The position numbers and the translations under genes are program-made. Positions 6,232 through 8,098 of a stretch of DNA of 8,098 nt are shown here, one piece after another. Every line of letters begins with the position of its first letter. Within the stretch, counting starts at the first letter, position 1. The notes beneath the pieces are model-generated. The model made no database searches, was not told the origin of the DNA, and worked only from the letters and a program-made list of their open reading frames with translations. The DNA comes from Gemmatimonadaceae bacterium (GTDB taxonomy: Bacteria; Gemmatimonadota; Gemmatimonadetes; Gemmatimonadales; Gemmatimonadaceae): the NCBI GenBank assembly GCA_025936015.1, contig JAICUE010000105.1:1-8098 (forward strand). The letters run 5' to 3'.

Positions 6232-7456
6232 CCGCGCCGAGGTCGTGATCGTCGGCGGCGGCCCGGCTGGCGCGGCGACCGGGTGGTGGCTCGCGCGGGC
6301 CGGGATCGACGTCGTCATCCTCGACAAGGCGCGGTTCCCCCGGCCGAAGCCCTGCTCCGAGTACATGAGCCCGCAGGCATCGCGGCTGCTCGAGGAGATG
6401 GGAGTGCTCGGCCAGGTCGAAGCGGCGGGCGCGGCGCAGCTGGCCGGGATGATCATCCGCTCGCCTAACGGCGCGCTCATTCGCGGCGTCTTCGCCGGTA
6501 CCCACCGCTGGCGCGGGCATCGCGATCGCGGCCTGTCGCTCCAGCGGACGCTGCTCGACCCGATCCTGCTCGACGCCGCGCGCCGGGCCGGCGCCCGAGT
6601 TATCGAGGGCGCGGCGGTCCAGGACGTCGTCCGCGACGAGGCCGGTCGTGTCAGTGGCGTGGCGTTCACCGCGCCCGACGGCCGGGCAGCGACGATGACG
6701 GCCCGGCTCGTGATCGGCGCGGACGGATTGCGGTCGGTGGTCGCCCGACGGTTAGGCCTCACGCGCATGTCGCGCTTCCCGCGCCGGATCGCGCTCGTCA
6801 GCCACTATGCCGGCGTCGCCGGGATCGGCGACATGGGCGAGATGCACGTCGAGCGCGACGGCTACCTCGGCGTCGCCAGCGTCGGCAACGGCCTCACCAA
6901 CGTCGCCGTGGTGATCCCCGCATCGCGGGCGGGCGAGCTCTCGGCTGGACGCGAGGCGTTCCTCGATCGCTGGATCGAGCAGCGCCCGCAACTTCGTGAA
7001 CGGTTCGCCGGGGCGAGCCGGGTGACGCCACTGCGCGCGACCGGACCCTTCGCCTCACGCGCGCGCGCGGCGTGGGCGCCGGGTGCCGCGCTCGTCGGCG
7101 ACGCCGCCGATTTCTTCGACCCATTCACCGGCGAAGGGATCTACGCCGCGCTGCGCGGCGGCGAGCTCCTCGCACCCTACGCCGTCGCGGCGCTCGCCGC
7201 CCGCTCGCCGTTAGGCGAGCGCACCGCCCTCGAGGCCTACGACCGCGCCCGCCGGCACGAGTTCGGCGGCAAGTGGCTCGTCGAGCGGATGATCGGCACC
7301 GCGGTCGCGTTCCCCGCCCTCCTCGAGCGGGCGGCATCAGCCATGTCCCGACGCCCGGCGATGGCTGACTTGCTCGTTGGCGTGACCGGTGATTTCGTTC
7401 CCGCATCCGCCGTGCTCAATCCCGCCTTTCTCGCCCGCCTGCTTTTACTGCCATGA
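6221..7456 (+). CDS. FAD-dependent oxidoreductase, geranylgeranyl reductase family
   Basis: This is a 411-aa flavoprotein of the p-hydroxybenzoate hydroxylase/GGR fold. It has the dinucleotide motif VVIVGGGPAGAATG at 8-21, RPKPCSEYMSPQA at 41-53 (the P-x-C-[GS]-x-x-x-S-P region of GGR enzymes, with C45), VIGADGLRS at 164-172, and the second FAD motif ALVGDAADFFDPFTGEGI at 290-307. Family members reduce double bonds in geranylgeranyl chains (chlorophyll, archaeal lipids, menaquinone) or oxidise polyketide and phenolic products. The C-terminus (PAFLARLLLLP) is hydrophobic and may touch the membrane. ATG 6221 lies within the end of the radical SAM gene (11-nt overlap), implying translational coupling. 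With a DUF92 protein in the same operon, reduction of an isoprenoid or similar lipid is the favoured inference; an alkylphenol or alkylpyrone substrate is an alternative. Confidence 0.9.
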   Translation: MPADRAEVVIVGGGPAGAATGWWLARAGIDVVILDKARFPRPKPCSEYMSPQASRLLEEMGVLGQVEAAGAAQLAGMIIRSPNGALIRGVFAGTHRWRGHRDRGLSLQRTLLDPILLDAARRAGARVIEGAAVQDVVRDEAGRVSGVAFTAPDGRAATMTARLVIGADGLRSVVARRLGLTRMSRFPRRIALVSHYAGVAGIGDMGEMHVERDGYLGVASVGNGLTNVAVVIPASRAGELSAGREAFLDRWIEQRPQLRERFAGASRVTPLRATGPFASRARAAWAPGAALVGDAADFFDPFTGEGIYAALRGGELLAPYAVAALAARSPLGERTALEAYDRARRHEFGGKWLVERMIGTAVAFPALLERAASAMSRRPAMADLLVGVTGDFVPASAVLNPAFLARLLLLP

Positions 7457-7524
7457 GACGGAACTACCCGGCCACGAGGGTCATGCGGCAGGCTGCCCTG
7501 CCAGCTGGCATGCTGCAGGGGCAT

Positions 7525-7545
7525 GAGGCAGGAGGCAGGAGGCAG
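7525..7545 (+). repeat. Three tandem GAGGCAG units
   Basis: Three exact 7-nt units stand in the left arm of the inverted repeat. The right arm has two tandem inverted units (CTGCCTC, 7823-7836) and a further single copy at 7767-7773. Confidence 0.9.
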
Positions 7546-7597
7546 GGTATCGGCCGGAGGCCAGCAACGGAATGGCAACTGCGCGAACCGCCGAGGG

Positions 7598-7631
7598 CGG
7601 CGAGCGCGGCGAGGGCACCTGACGCTCGCCG
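7598..7631. other. Hairpin inside the inverted-repeat element
   Basis: CGGCGAGCG (7598-7606) pairs with CGCTCGCCG (7623-7631) around a 16-nt loop. A competing small hairpin, CCGCC-GAG-GGCGG (7588-7600), shares three bases with it, so the two are mutually exclusive. This could be terminator or switch-like, or just GC-rich chance. Confidence 0.4.
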
Positions 7632-7871
7632 TTCCCCACCCGCCCGCCGTCCGGGTACCGCCGTATCGCCGGCACGCGGTCCGGGACCCACGCCATTTGC
7701 CCCCTCTATCGCGCACGGCGCACCGAATACCACGGCTGGAAGCGCTACTGCCTCCTGGCCGATCCCCTGCCTCATGCCTCCTGCCCTCGTGCCCCTGTCA
7801 GCATGCCGAGTGGCCGCGCAGCCTGCCTCCTGCCTCATGGCCGGAGCAGTTCTGTCTCCTGGCCGTCAGGC

Positions 7872-7875
7872 GGAG
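7872..7875 (+). promoter_or_regulatory. Shine-Dalgarno GGAG for the flavin reductase gene
   Basis: GGAG stands 6 nt before ATG 7882 and fixes the start. It lies just outside the right arm of the inverted repeat. Confidence 0.65.
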
Positions 7876-7881
7876 TTCTGA

Positions 7882-8098
7882 ATGGCGCTCGATCAGGATG
7901 CCTTCCGCGCCGTGCTCGGACGATTCGCGTCGGGCGTGACGATCGTGACCGTCCGCGGCGCCGATGGCCGCGATCACGGCATGACCGTCAGCGCATTCAG
8001 CGCCGTGAGCCTCGAGCCTCCGCTCGTGATGGTCTGCATCGGCGAGGAGTCGTCGCTCAAGTCGATGATCGCCGAAGCGACGCACTACGGCGTCAGCA
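7882..8098 (+). CDS. Partial flavin reductase-like (FMN-binding split-barrel) protein
   Basis: The first 72 residues are visible; the rest lies beyond the right edge. The sequence matches the N-terminus of the flavin reductase-like domain (HpaC/RutF type): MALDQDAFRAVLGRFASGVTI at 1-21 in pattern, then the conserved GMTVSAFSAVSLEPPLVMVCI region at 34-54 that forms the FMN-binding barrel, and ESSLKSMI at 57-64. Such proteins use NAD(P)H to reduce FMN or FAD for a partner oxygenase, or carry out direct FMN-dependent reduction. ATG 7882 has GGAG 6 nt upstream. The gene follows the GGR-type flavoprotein on the same strand but is separated from it by the 425-nt repeat-bearing gap, so cotranscription is uncertain. 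A functional link through flavin supply is possible but unproven. Confidence 0.88.
   Translation, partial: MALDQDAFRAVLGRFASGVTIVTVRGADGRDHGMTVSAFSAVSLEPPLVMVCIGEESSLKSMIAEATHYGVS

Larger units (their letters stand above)
7468..7844. repeat. Large imperfect inverted repeat (about 100-nt arms, about 175-nt centre) in the 7457-7881 gap
   Basis: The left arm 7468-7568 and the reverse complement of the right arm 7744-7844 align over nearly their whole length. Shared blocks in order are CGGCCAyGAGG, GGCAGGCTGC, GGCATGCTG, CAGGGGCAyGA, GGCAGGAGGCA, GAGGCAGGG and ATCGGCC. An 18-nt block, CATGAGGCAGGAGGCAGG, is identical at 7522-7539 and inverted at 7822-7839. No transposase frame or clear target duplication is seen. 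If transcribed, it would fold into a long hairpin separating the operon from the flavin reductase gene. It could be a MITE-like element, a REP-type palindrome or a structured RNA. Confidence 0.75.

Noticed and set aside
7525..7836. CRISPR array from the GAGGCAG/CTGCCTC repeats
   Set aside because: Units are 7 nt, abutting or irregular, without spacers of even length, and no cas genes are present.
7464..7838. Open frames of 70-160 codons on both strands through the 7457-7881 gap
   Set aside because: They translate the GAGGCAG and inverted-repeat sequence into repeated Met-Arg-Gln-Glu-Ala and Cys-Leu-Leu-Pro runs, with no family signal and no ribosome-binding site that stands out.
7468..7844. 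Complete insertion sequence
   Set aside because: The centre is only about 175 nt with no transposase frame, and I see no convincing target-site duplication at the edges.

Overview
The window is GC-rich (roughly two-thirds G+C by eye) bacterial chromosomal DNA, densely packed and with strongly GC-biased third codon positions. The protein set (an AgmX/PglI-type TonB-like protein, a plastocyanin-like-repeat lipoprotein, an M24 peptidase, a DUF92 membrane protein, a cobalamin-type radical SAM enzyme and a geranylgeranyl-reductase-type flavoprotein) fits a soil Gemmatimonadota or a similar high-GC Gram-negative lineage. That assignment is inference; there is no rRNA or other marker here.

Layout. 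Left block (1-3000): a lipoprotein gene on the minus strand runs off the left edge. It is divergent from a short plus-strand gene with an AgmX/PglI C-terminal domain (624-1037). That gene converges on a minus-strand pair across a strong hairpin (1045-1065). The pair is a V4R-like protein (2363-2992) followed by an M24 Xaa-Pro-peptidase-type metalloenzyme (1099-2301).

Middle block (3200-7456): five plus-strand genes with almost no spacing, which look like one operon. They are a zinc anti-sigma-type protein, a DUF92 membrane protein (the family of the phytyl-phosphate kinase VTE6), a lipocalin-like lipoprotein, a B12-domain radical SAM enzyme and a geranylgeranyl-reductase-family FAD enzyme. 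The gene junctions are a CTGA overlap, a 22-nt gap holding a strong Shine-Dalgarno, a GTGA overlap and an 11-nt overlap. DUF92 plus a GGR-type reductase plus a radical SAM enzyme suggests modification of an isoprenoid or other lipid at the membrane. The product cannot be read from the sequence.

Right block (7457-8098): a 425-nt gap contains a large imperfect inverted repeat with arms of about 100 nt, built partly from GAGGCAG units. The start of a flavin reductase-like gene follows and is cut by the right edge.

Main points for a second look: the inverted-repeat element at 7468-7844; an 8-mer, CGTTAGGC, present seven times within genes and on both strands; the lipid-type operon headed by an anti-sigma gene with no sigma factor beside it; and two genes (DUF92 and the left lipoprotein) with no ordinary start codon where one is expected.
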